This document shows, piece after piece, positions 1 through 10,975 of a DNA stretch of 64,000 nucleotides. The stretch is from Paguma larvata (lineage: Eukaryota; Chordata; Mammalia; Carnivora; Viverridae). A model generated the notes under the pieces. That model saw nothing but the letters and a program-made list of their open reading frames with translations, was not told the DNA's origin and did no database searches. Every line of letters begins with the position of its first letter. The first letter of the stretch is position 1. The DNA lies in assembly GCA_030068075.1 (NCBI GenBank), contig CM057837.1, positions 21,111,691-21,175,690 on the forward strand, written 5' to 3'. Position numbers and translations under genes: made by a program.

Positions 1-489
1 TCCCAGTGGGCCCCCTGGGAAGCAGAGGGGACGTTTCATCACCTTGAACCCCCGGCAGGCGGCGTGAGAACCATGCTTGGCCTTGAAAGGAACTTTAAAG
101 AGCCGCCCCGCTGGGGTGGGGGTTGACCCGCACTGTGGCCCGATCTGGGGTCACGCTGCCCTCTCGCTCACCCCCCTACTTCCCCAAACGGAGGAGACAG
201 CTGGGCTCGGGGACCACACCTCTTACGGGCTCTTCGTCTGGGGAGCGTGCCAGGAAGCAGAAAACGGGAAACCGTCCTCAGAGCGCGAGAGGAGCCGCCC
301 CGACGGCAGCCTCTGCCGCCCCAGCCCGTCTTCACGTGAAAGGCACACCTGACAGCCGGCCCCGCGGAGAAGCCTCAGAAAAATGAAGATATTCTCGATA
401 TTCATAGGAAAATGAAATATTGAAGAATGAGTCCCTGAGCCGATAATGGTGGTGCCTTTGAAAAATAGACCAGGGCCCCGCGTTTAAAA

Positions 490-720
490 GCCTAAAGTCA
501 TAAAAGGTATTATGAATGGATGGATCGGGAACCTCTACAAGCCGACTTCATTGATGTCACCGTAAACGATGAAATGCTGTCACTCTCCTTTATGTGTGAC
601 AAGAGGATATGCCGCCGCCTCCGGAGCTCATTGTGGAGACTGTCACCCTCACTGAAGTGACATCGCATAAGCTGTTTATGGCGACGCGCGGGAAAATACA
701 AGGTTAAGAGATCTTTATCT
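490..720. promoter_or_regulatory. Candidate conserved non-coding block
   Basis: Repeat-free, non-GC-rich block (for example aaaagcctaaagtcataaaa, gcataagctgtttatggcg, catcgcataagctg) unlike the GC-rich flanks. A compact, well-mixed-word sequence like this is typical of conserved enhancers, but conservation is unmeasured. The rest of 1-850 is GC-rich unique sequence with nothing recognised. Confidence 0.3.
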
Positions 721-851
721 GCCGTCTATGGAAACGCGCTTCCCCACCGAGGCGGGTACATGAAATAACCTGCGGGATTAACCCGTGACTTTGAGAGAGT
801 GGACAAGGGAGATGAACCGTCGGAGACAGAGCTGCCTCCAAATTACGTTTC

Positions 852-1024
852 CAGGCGTCTGGGTGGCTCCGGTCCGACCCTGGATCTCGGCTCAGGTCCT
901 GGGATCGAGCCCCACATTGGGCCCTGTGCTGACAGCACGGAGCCTGCTTGGAATTCTCCCTCTCCCTCTCTCTCTGCCCCCCTCCGCCCCCAAATGAATA
1001 AAAAAAAAAAACTTTAAAAAATAT
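852..1024 (+). mobile_element. CAN-SINE (carnivore tRNA-derived SINE)
   Basis: Recognised from the head CAGGCGTCTGGGTGGCTC, the GATCGAGCCCCACATTGGGC segment, the CTCTCTCTCTGCCCC tract and the AATAAA/poly-A tail. It is diverged and lacks the usual CAGTCGGTTAAGC part. A likely target duplication flanks it: ATTACGTTTC (842-851) and ATTATGTTTC (1025-1034), one mismatch. Confidence 0.9.
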
Positions 1025-1629
1025 ATTATGTTTCTGCTCACTCTGACGCCTCAGCCTCATGGACACAAGCGTTCTTCTAGTGCCCTCTCTGCCTCACCGT
1101 CTTGAAATTTTACAACACTTGTCAGCATGACAGACTCACAACAAAAAGTTCAGCCTCCCCCTTATGGAAAGGAGAGAGGCTTCTGGCAATGGCTGTCCGC
1201 CCAGTTGGGAACCACATTTCTCGGCCCCCCCCTCACCACAGGCATGGCCACGGGACCGGCTGCCACCAGCGGGATGTGAGGGAGGCATGTGGGAGCCACT
1301 TCGGGCCATGGGTGTTTTAGAAGCAGGCGTGTTTCTTCCGCAGTCTCTCTCCCCTTCGATGCCCGGCGGCGGAGGGCTCCAGGCTCCAGGCGATAGGAGA
1401 ATCGCCACACTAAAGAACTCTGAGCCCCCGATCGCCCCACGGAGAAATGGCCCCCGCCGACCGTGGGCCACCCACACTGCACTTGACAGAGATGAGAAAT
1501 GAACTCGTATTTCGCCGCTAAGCCAAATGAAATCGAGCGGTCTGTTTGTGACCGCAGCTGGTGTCATCCTTACTAATACAACTTAGTACCTTCCTGAGGG
1601 TCTTATCCATCCGTTCAAGGCGCCGGGAG

Positions 1630-1785
1630 CGCTCTGGTACAGCGGCCGCCGAGAGGCGTGGAGGTCAGACCTGCTTCTGCCACTGACCGGCTTTGTGACA
1701 TGAGGTACGTAGAGAAAGTCGCTTACTTTCTCTCAGCCGCCATATACTTGTGTGTAAAATGGAGATTTACAAAATCCTGACCCTT
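1630..1785 (+). repeat. MIR remnant
   Basis: The order of segments (gtcagacctgcttctgccact, gtgacatgag..., cttactttctctcagcc..., tgtaaaatggagat) matches the core of the mammalian-wide MIR SINE, heavily diverged. It is cut at its 3' side by the CAN-SINE at 1,786. Confidence 0.7.
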
Positions 1786-1995
1786 GGCGCGCCTGGGTGG
1801 CTCAGTGGGTTGAGCGTCCGACTTCAGCTCAGGTCACGATCTCACGGTTCATGAGTTCGAGCCCCATGTTGGGCTTGTTACCGTCCGAGCAGGGCCGCTC
1901 CAGATGCTCTGTCCCCCTCTCTCTCTCTGCCCTTCCCCTACTTGTGCTCTCTCTCAGAACACTAAATAAACATTTAAAAAAAATCTTAAATAAAC
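1786..1995 (+). mobile_element. CAN-SINE with 12-bp target duplication
   Basis: Near full-length head GGCGCGCCTGGGTGGCTCAG, CT-rich middle and AAATAAACATTTAAA tail. A perfect 12-bp direct repeat ATCCTGACCCTT flanks it (1,774-1,785 and 1,996-2,007), the mark of L1-driven retrotransposition. It inserted at the boundary of a MIR and an L1 fragment. Confidence 0.95.
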
Positions 1996-2002
1996 ATCCT
2001 GA

Positions 2003-2480
2003 CCCTTATTCATAACAGCCAAAAGGGAGAAGCCACTTAAGTGTCCCTCGACAGGTAAGTGGATAAATAAAACATCTGTCTTCATGCAGTGGAATGTTAT
2101 GCAGCCAGGAAAAGGGAGGAAATTCTGACCCACACTCCATCGTGAATAAACCTTGAGGACATCCGTGCTCAGTGCGATAAACCAGGCACAGAAGGCCAAC
2201 TAGTGTATGATTCCACTTACACGAGTCCCCTCGAGCAGTCAGATTCATAGAGAGAGGCAGAACGGTGCTTTCCAGGAGCTGGGGACCAGAAGTGGGGAGT
2301 TCCTATTTAGTGAGGACAGAGCTTTTGTTTGGGAGGACGAAGAGAGTTCTGGAAACGGACGGTAGCGGTGGTCGCACAACATCGTGAATGTATTTAACGC
2401 CGTCGGACGGCACGCCCAAGGAGGTCAAAATGCTCAATTTCCTGTTATGTGTGTTTTCCCGCAATTGTCTTTTAGCTCTT
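2003..2480 (+). mobile_element. Ancient L1 3' fragment (L1M type)
   Basis: It follows the order of the mammalian L1M 3' region: attcataacagccaaaag, aagtgtccctcgacaggt, gtggaatgttatgcagcc, taaaccttgaggacat, gtatgattccacttac, ggtggtcgcacaacatcgtg. Relative to the usual consensus many A/T positions are G/C and new CpGs are present. No ORF remains. Confidence 0.75.
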
Positions 2481-2544
2481 GAAGTACGGGGTTACTGTAG
2501 GGACTATGAAATCAAAGACTGTACGTAAAGTGCTTGCCACAGGC

Positions 2545-2720
2545 GGTGGTAGCATAATTAAAGCTCTTTCTGGTGGTAATTATTGTATGCATTAAGTGCC
2601 TACTACCGGCCTGGCACCGTGCTAAATTCTGGGGCTGCAACAGGGAACCGAGATGGAGACGGTCCCTACCTTCGCAGCGTTAGGGGAGGGCGAGGCGGGG
2701 CCAGGAAACACGGTCCCTGA
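2545..2720 (+). repeat. Ancient L2/MIR-like remnant
   Basis: The stretch tgcattaagtgcctactaccggcctggcaccgtgct, followed by a gggctgcaacagggaaccgagatgg segment and a GTCCCTACC segment, resembles the common ancient repeat that reads gcactgtgctaggtgctggggatac. The family call is uncertain. Confidence 0.45.
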
Positions 2721-4540
2721 GCGGGTGCAGGAAACGCACGCTGGGGCAGGACTGGGAGCGCACAGTGGGGTCCCCAGACGGGAAGGCTTTCGGCTGAGGC
2801 CTCCTCGTGCGTTTGCCCTGGGGGGGGCACAGCGAGCGGCTTGCTGAGGGCCACCCCCCCGTTTGGTTTCCGACGTGCACCTGTCCCGCGTTCTGAGGCA
2901 GAGGGGCCGAGCGTCCTTCTCGCCCGGGGTGGCCGGCCCCGGCCCAGCGCCAAGGCCGCAGCGGGCCCTCTGGAGCGCTTACCTCGGTTCTCAGTTCTCA
3001 GGTCCGCGGCACTCCTTAAAAGCAAGATTTCTATTTTCAAGTTCTAGCCTTGAAAAGCCAGAGAGAGATAGAGATAGAGACACAGGACATCCGTTGCAAA
3101 CAACCTTGCTAAGTCAGAACTCGGGATCCCCCGGGGAGAGAGGGAAGTGCCCCCGGAAGGCCTGTCCCTGCCGTCTGCCGGGCGCTGGTTGGCTCACGCG
3201 GTGGGAGCAATGATTTAAATTCCCTAGGAAAATGCTCCAAAGGGGAACAGGAGGGCGCTCCGCCCGGGGCCCCTGGGGTCCGGGCCTGTCTCGCACCCTC
3301 GCCTCGCCAGTGACCCCTGAGGACGCACCTGCCCCGGGTCCCCAGCGCTCCTGGAGCGGCCGCGGTAGGGAGGGGGGGGGGGACGCAGCAGTCATCGGGG
3401 CCCAGGCCGAGCGGATGCAGGGGACCTCCGGCCACAGGGGGCGCTGTCCTCGCGGGAGTGCGGGCCGCCCCCGCCCGTCCCCAGCCCGCCAGAGACTCAG
3501 AGCCGCCTGAGCCCGCCAACTCTCCCGGTTGTCCACGGCTGCTTCCATCGCGTTTCCATAAGTGCCCAACCCTGTTTCTTCACCACTGGGACCCAGCTGG
3601 GGGTGACATGGAGCTAGAAAGCATGGCGGTGACTGTGACACAGTCTCATTTGTGGGGTAACCAGCCACCCTGCGCTTCCTGGGATTGAGGGGTTTCGGTG
3701 CCAAAGCCAGGCCAGTGCCGGCCAAGCTGGGCCGGCCGGTCACCCTCGGTGGCTCCCGCCTCCTCCTCATCCCCCATTCCCAGCCCATGGCTGCACCTGC
3801 ACTCCCCGGGCAGAAGCCAGAAGCCAGAAGCCGTGGGAACTGGGGAAGTCTCTGGCCCCTCCTGCCATCCATCAGGCTGCTGAGGGCACCCAATCCACAG
3901 CCCGATCTGAGCCCCCTTCCTCCCAGGGACCCGAGAGGCTCAAGGACTCTGCAAAACCAGAGCTTCCCAAGTGCCTTGGGACCCGGGGCAGGCGGGGTCA
4001 TCCCTCCCAGGAACGCCTGCCCAGGAGGACTCCCAACCACAGCCGTGGGCACCGCTTCCTGGCATTTTCGGGCACACACCACTGGCCTTGGCACAACCGG
4101 GGAGTGTTTTTTTTTTTCCTGGTGGTGCACTGTTTGCAATTCGATATCAAAACAGAAACGGCTGTGGGCAAGAAGTTTCTAGAAAAGAGGGTGCTTTCTG
4201 CCTTCCTGTTCCCCCCTCCTCCATTCGGTCCTGTTGATTGTGCTGTAAGGGAAACCGTTCATTTCACGTGCTCTTCTGGATTCTTAAAGAAGCTCCCCTA
4301 ACCACAGCCCCGGTAACAACTGGCTGGGCCTCTTGGCATCTACGACCAGGGAGTCAGCGTCTCAGGACCAGGAGACCATTGGTTTTAAGGGGAGAAGGAG
4401 TACGAAGGGGCAGATGCCGTTTTAGCAAACGGACAGGAAGCGAGTGTGGACTTCCTGCTGGAAAGCTTCGCGGGCGCGTAGAGCTAAATTCCCCCCCTTT
4501 CAACGATCTCTTTCCCTTGCTTTCTCTTTCCGTCAATATG
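2720..4540. other. GC/CpG-rich unique intergenic stretch
   Basis: GC-rich, with a small CpG cluster at 3,230-3,520 and a CTCF-like core CACAGGGGGCGCTG near 3,433. Long minus-strand frames (3,114-4,139) have low-complexity Pro/Arg/Gly content and lie across CpG-rich DNA; I do not support them as genes. A poly-T lies near 4,108. Confidence 0.5.
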
Positions 4541-4720
4541 CCATTATCTCCAGTGACTCCTGCCCTCCCAAGAAAAATGAGGCAGGAAATAGACAATATA
4601 ATGGGAAATACGGCGAATGCACATTTCCTGTCAACAATATGCCTTCCTAATAGATCGTCAGACGAGTATTTTATTAGAACAACGATTATGACGGCTGCAA
4701 TATTTCCAGAGACACACTAG
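4540..4720. promoter_or_regulatory. Candidate conserved non-coding block
   Basis: Repeat-free AT-richer block (aatatgccattatctccagt, gcacatttcctgtcaacaat, ttttattagaacaacgatta). Contrast with GC-rich flanks is the only evidence; after it, to 5,250, unique GC-rich sequence with nothing recognised. Confidence 0.28.
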
Positions 4721-5249
4721 GGCAGGTCTGAGTCAAAGGAGCGTGGAGGGGCTTTGCCAAGACACAGCATGGGTTGGGGGGTTCGCCGTGTATCTGGGAG
4801 CCAGAAACCTGCCCGGTTCCGTCTCAGATGCGGCTCTGGTCGCTGTGTGGCCGTGAGCGTGGACGCAGACACTCTGACTCCTCCCTTTCTCCCTCTCTGG
4901 TCTGAAGTCAGACCCTCCTGGGGCCTGAGGACGAGGCTCTCAGGCAGGTGACACTCCAGGTGTGGAGGGGCCCAGAGGCAGCGGGGAGGGGTTGCCTCCT
5001 GCAGCCCGGCTGTTCTTTCTGGCTCTGACTCCCGGTCGCAGGATGGCCCAGCCCCGCCTCAACCAGACAAGTCCCCCGCCACTGTCCCGCTGAGCCGGGG
5101 CTCCACGCCCGGGCCCCTCTCAGCCTGCCTGCAGCCCACGCAGAGGGACCCCAGCCAGGAACGCAGATGTCTTCAAGTGTGGCGGGAGGGGGGCGTGAAG
5201 GGCAGAGGCTTTGCGGAAAGGCCTCCGTTTGTGTGTGCTTCCTTTTCCA

Positions 5250-5395
5250 TCCTCGGAGCACCCCGAGTGCCGAGGCAAGCAGCTGGCATTGTCCCCATTT
5301 GAGGAAGGAGGGTTGTGGAGACACGATGCTGAGAGACCCGCTCACTCACAGAGCCAAATTCGGGAACTGGACCCTTGTGGAAGTACTTGCCACAG
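5250..5395 (-). repeat. MIR remnant
   Basis: Contains gcattgtccccatttgaggaagg, and a gctcactcacagagccaaattcgggaactgg tail that echoes the MIR antisense order (fraction of the form cccattttacagatgaggaaactg and aaggtcacacagc). Diverged. Confidence 0.5.
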
Positions 5396-5409
5396 TTCAA
5401 AATATGACT

Positions 5410-5580
5410 CTCATGGTTTTAGATGAATGCCCCCTCCCCGTCACCCTTCGTGGGACTGTGCATTCCACGAGGACAGGGGCCAGCTGTGCTCACCACTTTT
5501 CCCAGCCCGATGGCAGCACTTGGCACCTAGTAAGTGCTCAATAAACAATGAATGAATGAATGAATGAACGAATCCGTGAA
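5410..5580 (+). repeat. L2 3'-end remnant with (GAAT)n tail
   Basis: The segment gggactgtgcattccacgaggacaggg, then agcacttggcacctagtaagtgctcaataaa, followed by five GAAT units (about 5,551-5,571) is the standard 3' end of the mammalian L2 LINE. The AATAAA here belongs to the repeat and is not a gene poly-A signal. Confidence 0.75.
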
Positions 5581-6240
5581 CCATCTAATTGAGCAACTAC
5601 CCTCCTGTGGTTACAGCTGAGAACAGAGAGTCTCCTATCATCTCACAGAAGGGACAGAAATCTACCATGTGTCCCCAGCCTTGACATCAGAATACCATTT
5701 CCCTTCACCTCCCCAGAGGCAGAGTTGGCCTCTTTCTCCAGCGTGGGGGAGGACCACGTACCCAGAGATCAGAGATCTCTGTGTTTTCTTGCCTCTGGAA
5801 TCAATGAGCTGGAAGGTCGTTTGGCCAGGGAGAGGCGGACGGTGGTGGGACAGGGCGGTGGCTCGATTTCTGCAGCATTGAGGAGAAGGGGCAGAAGGAA
5901 AATGACCGTGCCCCGGATTCAGAGCCGTGAATTGAAATGAAGAATTGGTCTCATGAGTGCAGAGCCAGGGGGAGAGCAAAGGGCAGAGAACTATTCAAGT
6001 CCGTGGGGATCTGAATTTTCCGAATAGCAAATTTATTTAAAAGGCTTAGTCATAAAGTGAGGCTTGCCTATGTATGTTCAATTTCAAACTTCATCGGATT
6101 CTGAGGCGATAACGCCATTGCCGTCCGGTGAGGGGAGGGAATGGTTTCACACTCTGAGAGTGGTGGGTGCCCTGTGGGCTGTGTGACAAAGCGGTACAAG
6201 ACGGGCTGGACAAGCAAGAAGGGCCTTTAAAAAGGGCCGT

Positions 6241-6486
6241 CGGTGGGGCGCCTGGGTGGCTCAGAGGAGCACCCAGCTCTTGATCGCGGCTCAGGTCATG
6301 ATCCCAGGATTGTGGGATCGAGCCCTGCGCTGGGCTCCACACTAAGCATGGAGCCTGCTTGAGATTCTCTCCCTCTCCCTCTCTCTCCCTCTCTCTCTCT
6401 TCCTCCACCCCTCTACCCCACTCAGGTGTGCACTCTCTCTCTCTAAGATTAAAAAAAATGTTTTTTAAGAAATATTCTTTTAAAAG
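6241..6486 (+). mobile_element. CAN-SINE
   Basis: Head GGGGCGCCTGGGTGGCTCAG, GATCGAGCCCTGCGCTGGGC segment, an extended CT tract (6,365-6,400) and a TTAAAAAAAATG tail. Flanks AAAGGGCCGT (6,231-6,240) and AAAGGGCCAT (6,487-6,496) look like a 10-bp target duplication with one change. This copy has GAGGAGCACCCAG in place of TCGGTTAAGC, an older-type head. Confidence 0.92.
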
Positions 6487-6820
6487 AAAGGGCCATAGTA
6501 AATGGGCGACTTGTGGAGCACTCACAAATAGACGGGGAGGCACGGAAGCTTGGCGGGGACCATGCTGTGAAGCTTCGTTCAGGAAGCTTCCTCCAGCCCG
6601 ATGTGCTGGAGAGACGGGAGCGGAGGGGAGTCAGCTACATGCAGATCAGTCCTGAGCAGCTGCGCGGTCCAGGAGGAGGCGATGACAACCACGTCTTCGG
6701 GGACGGAGAGAGACCAGGAGCGGTAGTGTTCACGCGTGCCGACAGGGGTCGATCGATGTGTGCGTGTTTTCTTTCCGCCCCAAAGCCGTCCGCCCCCCAG
6801 GGTCAGGGACTGGGTCTCAC

Positions 6821-7040
6821 TTTTTTTTTTAATTTTTTTTTAACGTTTATTTATTTTTGAGACATAGAGACAGAGCGTGAGCAGAAGAAAGGCAGAGAGA
6901 GAGGGAGACACAGAATCCGAAGCGGGCTCCGGGCTCTGAGCCATCAGCACAGAGCCCGATGCAGGGCTCAAACTCACAGACCGCGAGATCATGACCTGAG
7001 CCGAAGTCGGCCGCTTAACCGACTGAGCAGCCCAGGCGCC
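6821..7040 (-). mobile_element. CAN-SINE, antisense
   Basis: Poly-T start, TTTATTTATTTTTGAGACAT, an antisense CT/GA tract, AGCCCGATGCAGGGCTC and the head complement GACTGAGCAGCCCAGGCGCCCC. Flanked by TGGGTCTCAC (6,811-6,820) and TGGGCCTCAC (7,043-7,052-type context), a probable target duplication. Confidence 0.95.
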
Positions 7041-7139
7041 CCTGGGCCTCACGTTTATCGAGTCCCGAGCACCACGCACACGGGAGGCGTTCAGTCCCCC
7101 CTCCCTGAATTGAAAACGGCGGCTCCGTCTGGTTTCGTT

Positions 7140-7260
7140 CACTCAAGAAACACACGAGAAGCACCAGATGAGCAGACGCTGTACCGGGAGCTCTGAGGAC
7201 ACAGACACAGCCTCTGCCCCAAGGAGCCTCCAGGGGGGATGGCGTCTCGAGGCCTGCACA
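7140..7260 (+). repeat. Ancient L2-like remnant
   Basis: tcactcaagaaacacacgag, cagacgctgtaccgggagct, and gcctctgccccaaggagcct follow the order of a common ancient element (gtgctaggctctggg ... ccctgccctcaaggagct). Subfamily not assignable by eye. Confidence 0.4.
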
Positions 7261-7289
7261 TCTGCTTCCCGCCCCTTCCACCGCGGCCT

Positions 7290-9300
7290 CCACGGCCACA
7301 GGCTAGAGCAGAGGATGGGGGAGAGATCTGGCTAGGTGGCCCCTTGTCACGATGACTGTGGTCAATACGTTCTTTCTCTGGGTAAAAGCCGTGGTCAGAG
7401 AGAGGCTGTAACTCACGTGGAGGTTTCAGAGAAGAGAGACGTTGTTCGATATTTGTCAGCCAAAGGGGGCCACTGACTGTCCGAAATGCAGGCGACATGC
7501 AAAGGGCCCTGAACCGTGGGGGCGATGGCAGAGAATGGAGGGTGGCTGGCCCAGAGAGAGCCGGAGAAAGTGGGGGGAGGGCTCGAGCTACGAGGAAGCA
7601 GAGGAAAGAAGAGCGAGCAGTTCCCCAGTGGCGTCGGGTGCAGGGTGGCCGTGGGGAGAATGTGCTGGAGACCCAGAGAACGGGCTAGAGAGAGGAGAGC
7701 GGGCACACGAGGCCAGAACCTGCCCGGGGCCATACCGACGTCAACCTGGGGGGCCTTTCAGAGGTTCCTGGGGAGGCCAAGGAGACCCAAAGCAGATCCC
7801 TCACCTGACTTGCCGGAGGAAATCACCAACCTTTGACCCCACGTTGCCAGCCGGGCCCCGCCCACGGAGGAGTCACGCACACCGGGGCAGTAACCCCGCT
7901 GCCCGGGCCCCGTATCTTCCAGAGGCTCTTGAGAGCTTCACATGAAAGCGGAGAGAGGTCGGCCCTCCTTCCTCCCCGGCCCTGGCTGGCTCCGGAGCGT
8001 GACCCGTTTCCGGATCCGCACCGCCGGACCCTGTGCCGATCACGTCGTGCTCGCCCGCCCACACCGCCTTTCTCGTTGGCCAGTTGATCGTGCGCGTTAT
8101 CTCGGGGAGGCCGGCGTTGCTGGGTCGTTTCCCGGCTTAGGAGACCAGGCCTCCGAGCGGAAGCAACTTGCCCACAGGCCCCCGAGGAGCGGGACAAGAT
8201 CCACGCTCAGGCCCTCGGACCCCAGACCCCACGCCGTCTGCGTGCAACGCCCAGCCCGCTGGAACCCAACCAAGACCTGATCTCTGAAGGCGAAAGCTGC
8301 TTTGGTGCCGGTTTTCCCATGAGGGGACCTGGTGAGGGGTCAGAGGAGCAGTCCTGCTCCCGGGGGACCGGACAGGGACAGTGGGTGGTGGTGGCAAGGA
8401 GTCTTGGAAGAGAGAAAGGAAACCGCACTGACGCCATGGAGTAAAGTTGATAGAAAACGAAGAACACATACCAGCAGGTAACCGAATTCCCTCGGTGTCT
8501 CCAAACCCGAACACACCAGCCCCCTTGGTCTTCCCTCCAGCAAAGCCGCCCCCGCCCAGGAGCCCGAGCATCTTCCTCGCTCCCTCCTGCCCCACCTGCA
8601 CCCAACCGGCCCTGGGCACGGCTCATCCGTCCCACTGAACACCTGCCTGTGCGCCTTCCTCATCCCACCCCCCGGTCCAGATCCTCCTCATCCTCCCAGT
8701 CACTCCCACGAGCTCAGGGGGGCCTCTAGTTCTAATGGGAGCCCGAATCACATAGCTTCTGCAAAAAGCTCAGGCCTCTTTATGTGAGCTAACTTGACAG
8801 TAAATTATATATAGATATATATTAAAGTCCAGACCCCTTTCTACCATCCAGCCACCCCCAGGAGTCCGCCATTTTTAATAAGGCAGGTGACTCACTCACA
8901 CTTGGAGAAATAGTTCCCTGGTCCCCCCACATTGGGGGACTCCTCCAGTAAAAGCCCCGCGGGGACTGCTCTCAGGGAAAGGTGAAGTCTCAGCTCCAGT
9001 ATACAGCCCACCAGAGCCCCGGGTCTCACCACTTCCTGCCGCCCCAGAGTGCCGGCCATACCGAGTCGCTCTGTCACGGCCCAGCCTGGCCCGGCCCCAA
9101 AGCATCCCTGTCCCGTGCGCATGTGTGCAGGGCTCAGCTCAAAGGCAGCGCCTCTGAACCCTTTCCCAGACCCGCCACCCCGCCGATGAAGCCACCCACT
9201 CCCTGTCCCTTCCCGCCGTGTAGCCCTCCGCATGGGTGTGCTTGGAGTCCGTCCAGGAGGGCCTCCCAGTCACCTGCCAGGCTGGCCTGGGCCCCTGAGC
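7290..9300. other. Unique GC-rich intergenic stretch
   Basis: No repeat longer than a few words and no supported gene. It is purine-rich near 7,500-7,700, CpG-rich at 7,830-8,260, and has a short TA-rich patch (taaattatatatagatatat) near 8,803. Nothing else seen. Confidence 0.5.
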
Positions 9301-9309
9301 TAGGCTTGG

Positions 9310-9375
9310 ACTCCAAGTGTTTAACAAGCACCTCAGGTGATTCTACCGGAAACCCGAGTTTGAGAATCACTGCGC
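9310..9375 (-). repeat. MER5A-like (hAT-Charlie) remnant
   Basis: aacaagcacctcaggtgatt followed by tctaccgg and gagtttgagaatcactg resembles the end of the MER5A non-autonomous DNA transposon. Short; the call rests on this phrase only. Confidence 0.45.
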
Positions 9376-9400
9376 TCTGCCCTTCAAGGCAGGACCCGTC

Positions 9401-9610
9401 TTTTTTTTTTTTAAGTTTTTTTTTAATGTTTATTTATTTTTGAGAGAGACAGCACAAGTGGGGGAGGGGCAGCGAGGGGGAGGAACAGAGGATCCCAAGC
9501 AGGCTCCCTGCTGTCAGCACAGAGCCCGACACAAGGGCTGGAACTCACGAAGCGTGAGATCCTGACCTGAGCCGAAGTCGCTTAACAGACTTAGCCACCG
9601 GGGCGCTCCG
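9401..9610 (-). mobile_element. CAN-SINE, antisense
   Basis: Poly-T, TTTATTTATTTTTGAGAG, AGCACAGAGCCCGACACAAG and the head complement TTAGCCACCGGGGCGCTCC. Flanks AGGCAGGACCCGTC (9,387-9,400) and AGGCAGAGCCCTGTC (9,611-9,625) form a degenerate target duplication. Confidence 0.94.
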
Positions 9611-9639
9611 AGGCAGAGCCCTGTCCTAGGAAGAGCTAG

Positions 9640-9790
9640 CATTTATTGAGTATCTACTATGTCCTGACCATTGTACTGAGCACCTCACGCAAATCGGTTT
9701 CTGTAATCCTCACGACAGCAGTTTGTTGCCCCCAACCTCGGGGCGAAGGAATGGACCCAAGCCAACCGCTCGAGTGAAGTCACCCTGTCG
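9640..9790 (-). repeat. MIR remnant, antisense
   Basis: agctagcatttattgagtat, ctatgtcctgaccattgtac, tgagcacctcacgcaaatc and gtaatcctcacgacagcag follow the antisense MIR order. Confidence 0.75.
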
Positions 9791-10429
9791 CTGTGTCACG
9801 TCGGGCCGGGCGGATACCACTCTAGGGGTCCTGGCAGAGGAGTGACAAGGGACGGTTCACAAAGCGGAGGCGAGATTTCGGGGAACCAACGAGGGACGGT
9901 ACCGTCTCTCAGGCTAGTGACAGCCGGGAGCCCTGACCGCCCCCGGGCCCGAAGGAGAGAGGAGTCAGGGCCTCGGGCACCCACGGGGAGCAGTGATACG
10001 CAGTGAACCTCTGGATGCTGGTCTCTAGTGGGGGGCGCAACCGGCAAGGAGGGAGCTGCGGACCCTTCCCCCGCTCTTCCCCCATGTCACCTCGGGGCAG
10101 TGCCCCCAACAGGCTCAGGCTGACCAGGAGCCGGAGGGCAAGGGAGCCCCCATGGCGGTGGCCCACCTGGGGCAGCTTCCCAGGGCCCACAAGAGAGTGG
10201 GGAGGAGGGTGCGGAGAGCCAGCCGGAAGGTGCAGCGCAGTCCCTCACCCAGCAAGTGGCAGACAGAGCCGGACTGGGAGCCAGGTCCTTGGTCGCTCCC
10301 CTACTCCGTCCTGGTGACTCCAGGACTCAGTGCCTGGGATTTCACAGGGCCTCCGTGCCCATTTGTCATTTGAATGCATGAATGCATGGACGAATGATCT
10401 GCTCAGTGGAATGCATATGGATATTGGAA

Positions 10430-10625
10430 CCAGACCAGAGGAGGAAGCTTCGCCGCTTAGGGCCGCGTGACCTCATGTCTCGGAGTCTCGGTTTTCCCAT
10501 CTGTGATTTATGGGTAATCACGCCACCTGCCTTACCACCCTGACGTGAGAAGCACCAAAGGTAAGGCATACAGAGCACCAGGCACGAAGCGTCGACAAAT
10601 GCTAGCAATCGTCATTATTGGTGAT
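10430..10625 (+). repeat. MIR remnant
   Basis: gtgacctcatgtctcggagt, ctcggttttcccatctgtga, then a cagagcaccaggcacgaag and gacaaatgctagcaatcgtc end give the full 3' half of MIR in sense. CpG-rich compared with the consensus. Confidence 0.75.
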
Positions 10626-10779
10626 GTAATACCTAACTGAACGCAGATACCGTGTTTGGGTGATCTAGACACAGCCTGGCCATTTGGCCTACTCATCTGC
10701 TATTTGACAGCGGGGAGGTGGGGAGAGAGATGGAGAGGGGCACGTAGAAGGCTTCTCCCCATTGTCAAGGGCTGGCCGG

Positions 10780-10975
10780 CCGCCGCGTTTTGTTCTATGC
10801 GTGAGGAGCCCCCCTAACTCCATTAGTCATCAGCGCGGCATCAAGCAATAAGTTAATTTCTAACTGTGGCACTTGATAAATTTTCCATTTACCTCATTAG
10901 TTTTTACAGCCTGCAATATTGGTGAGAACACTTCCAATTAACCATATGGGAAGCTTCAGTATGGAATCACAACAA
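10780..10975. promoter_or_regulatory. Candidate conserved AT-rich block
   Basis: taagttaatttctaactgtg, ttccatttacctcattagtt, tttacagcctgcaatattgg and ttccaattaaccatatggg form a repeat-free AT-rich block with TAAT/ATTA cores inside GC-rich DNA. The stretch 10,975-13,395 that follows is GC-rich unique sequence with no gene recognised. Confidence 0.33.

Noticed and set aside
1786..1860. tRNA gene in the SINE head
   Set aside because: The tRNA-like head is the pol III promoter of a CAN-SINE, followed by the CT block and A tail and flanked by a target duplication; the same head recurs in about 20 copies.
3114..4139. 341-residue minus-strand frame
   Set aside because: GC-rich, no recognisable domain, and overlapping frames on the + strand; unlikely to be coding.
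5530..5536. AATAAA as a gene poly-A signal
   Set aside because: It belongs to the L2 remnant, as shown by the following GAAT repeats. The AATAAA motifs at SINE ends are likewise part of those elements.
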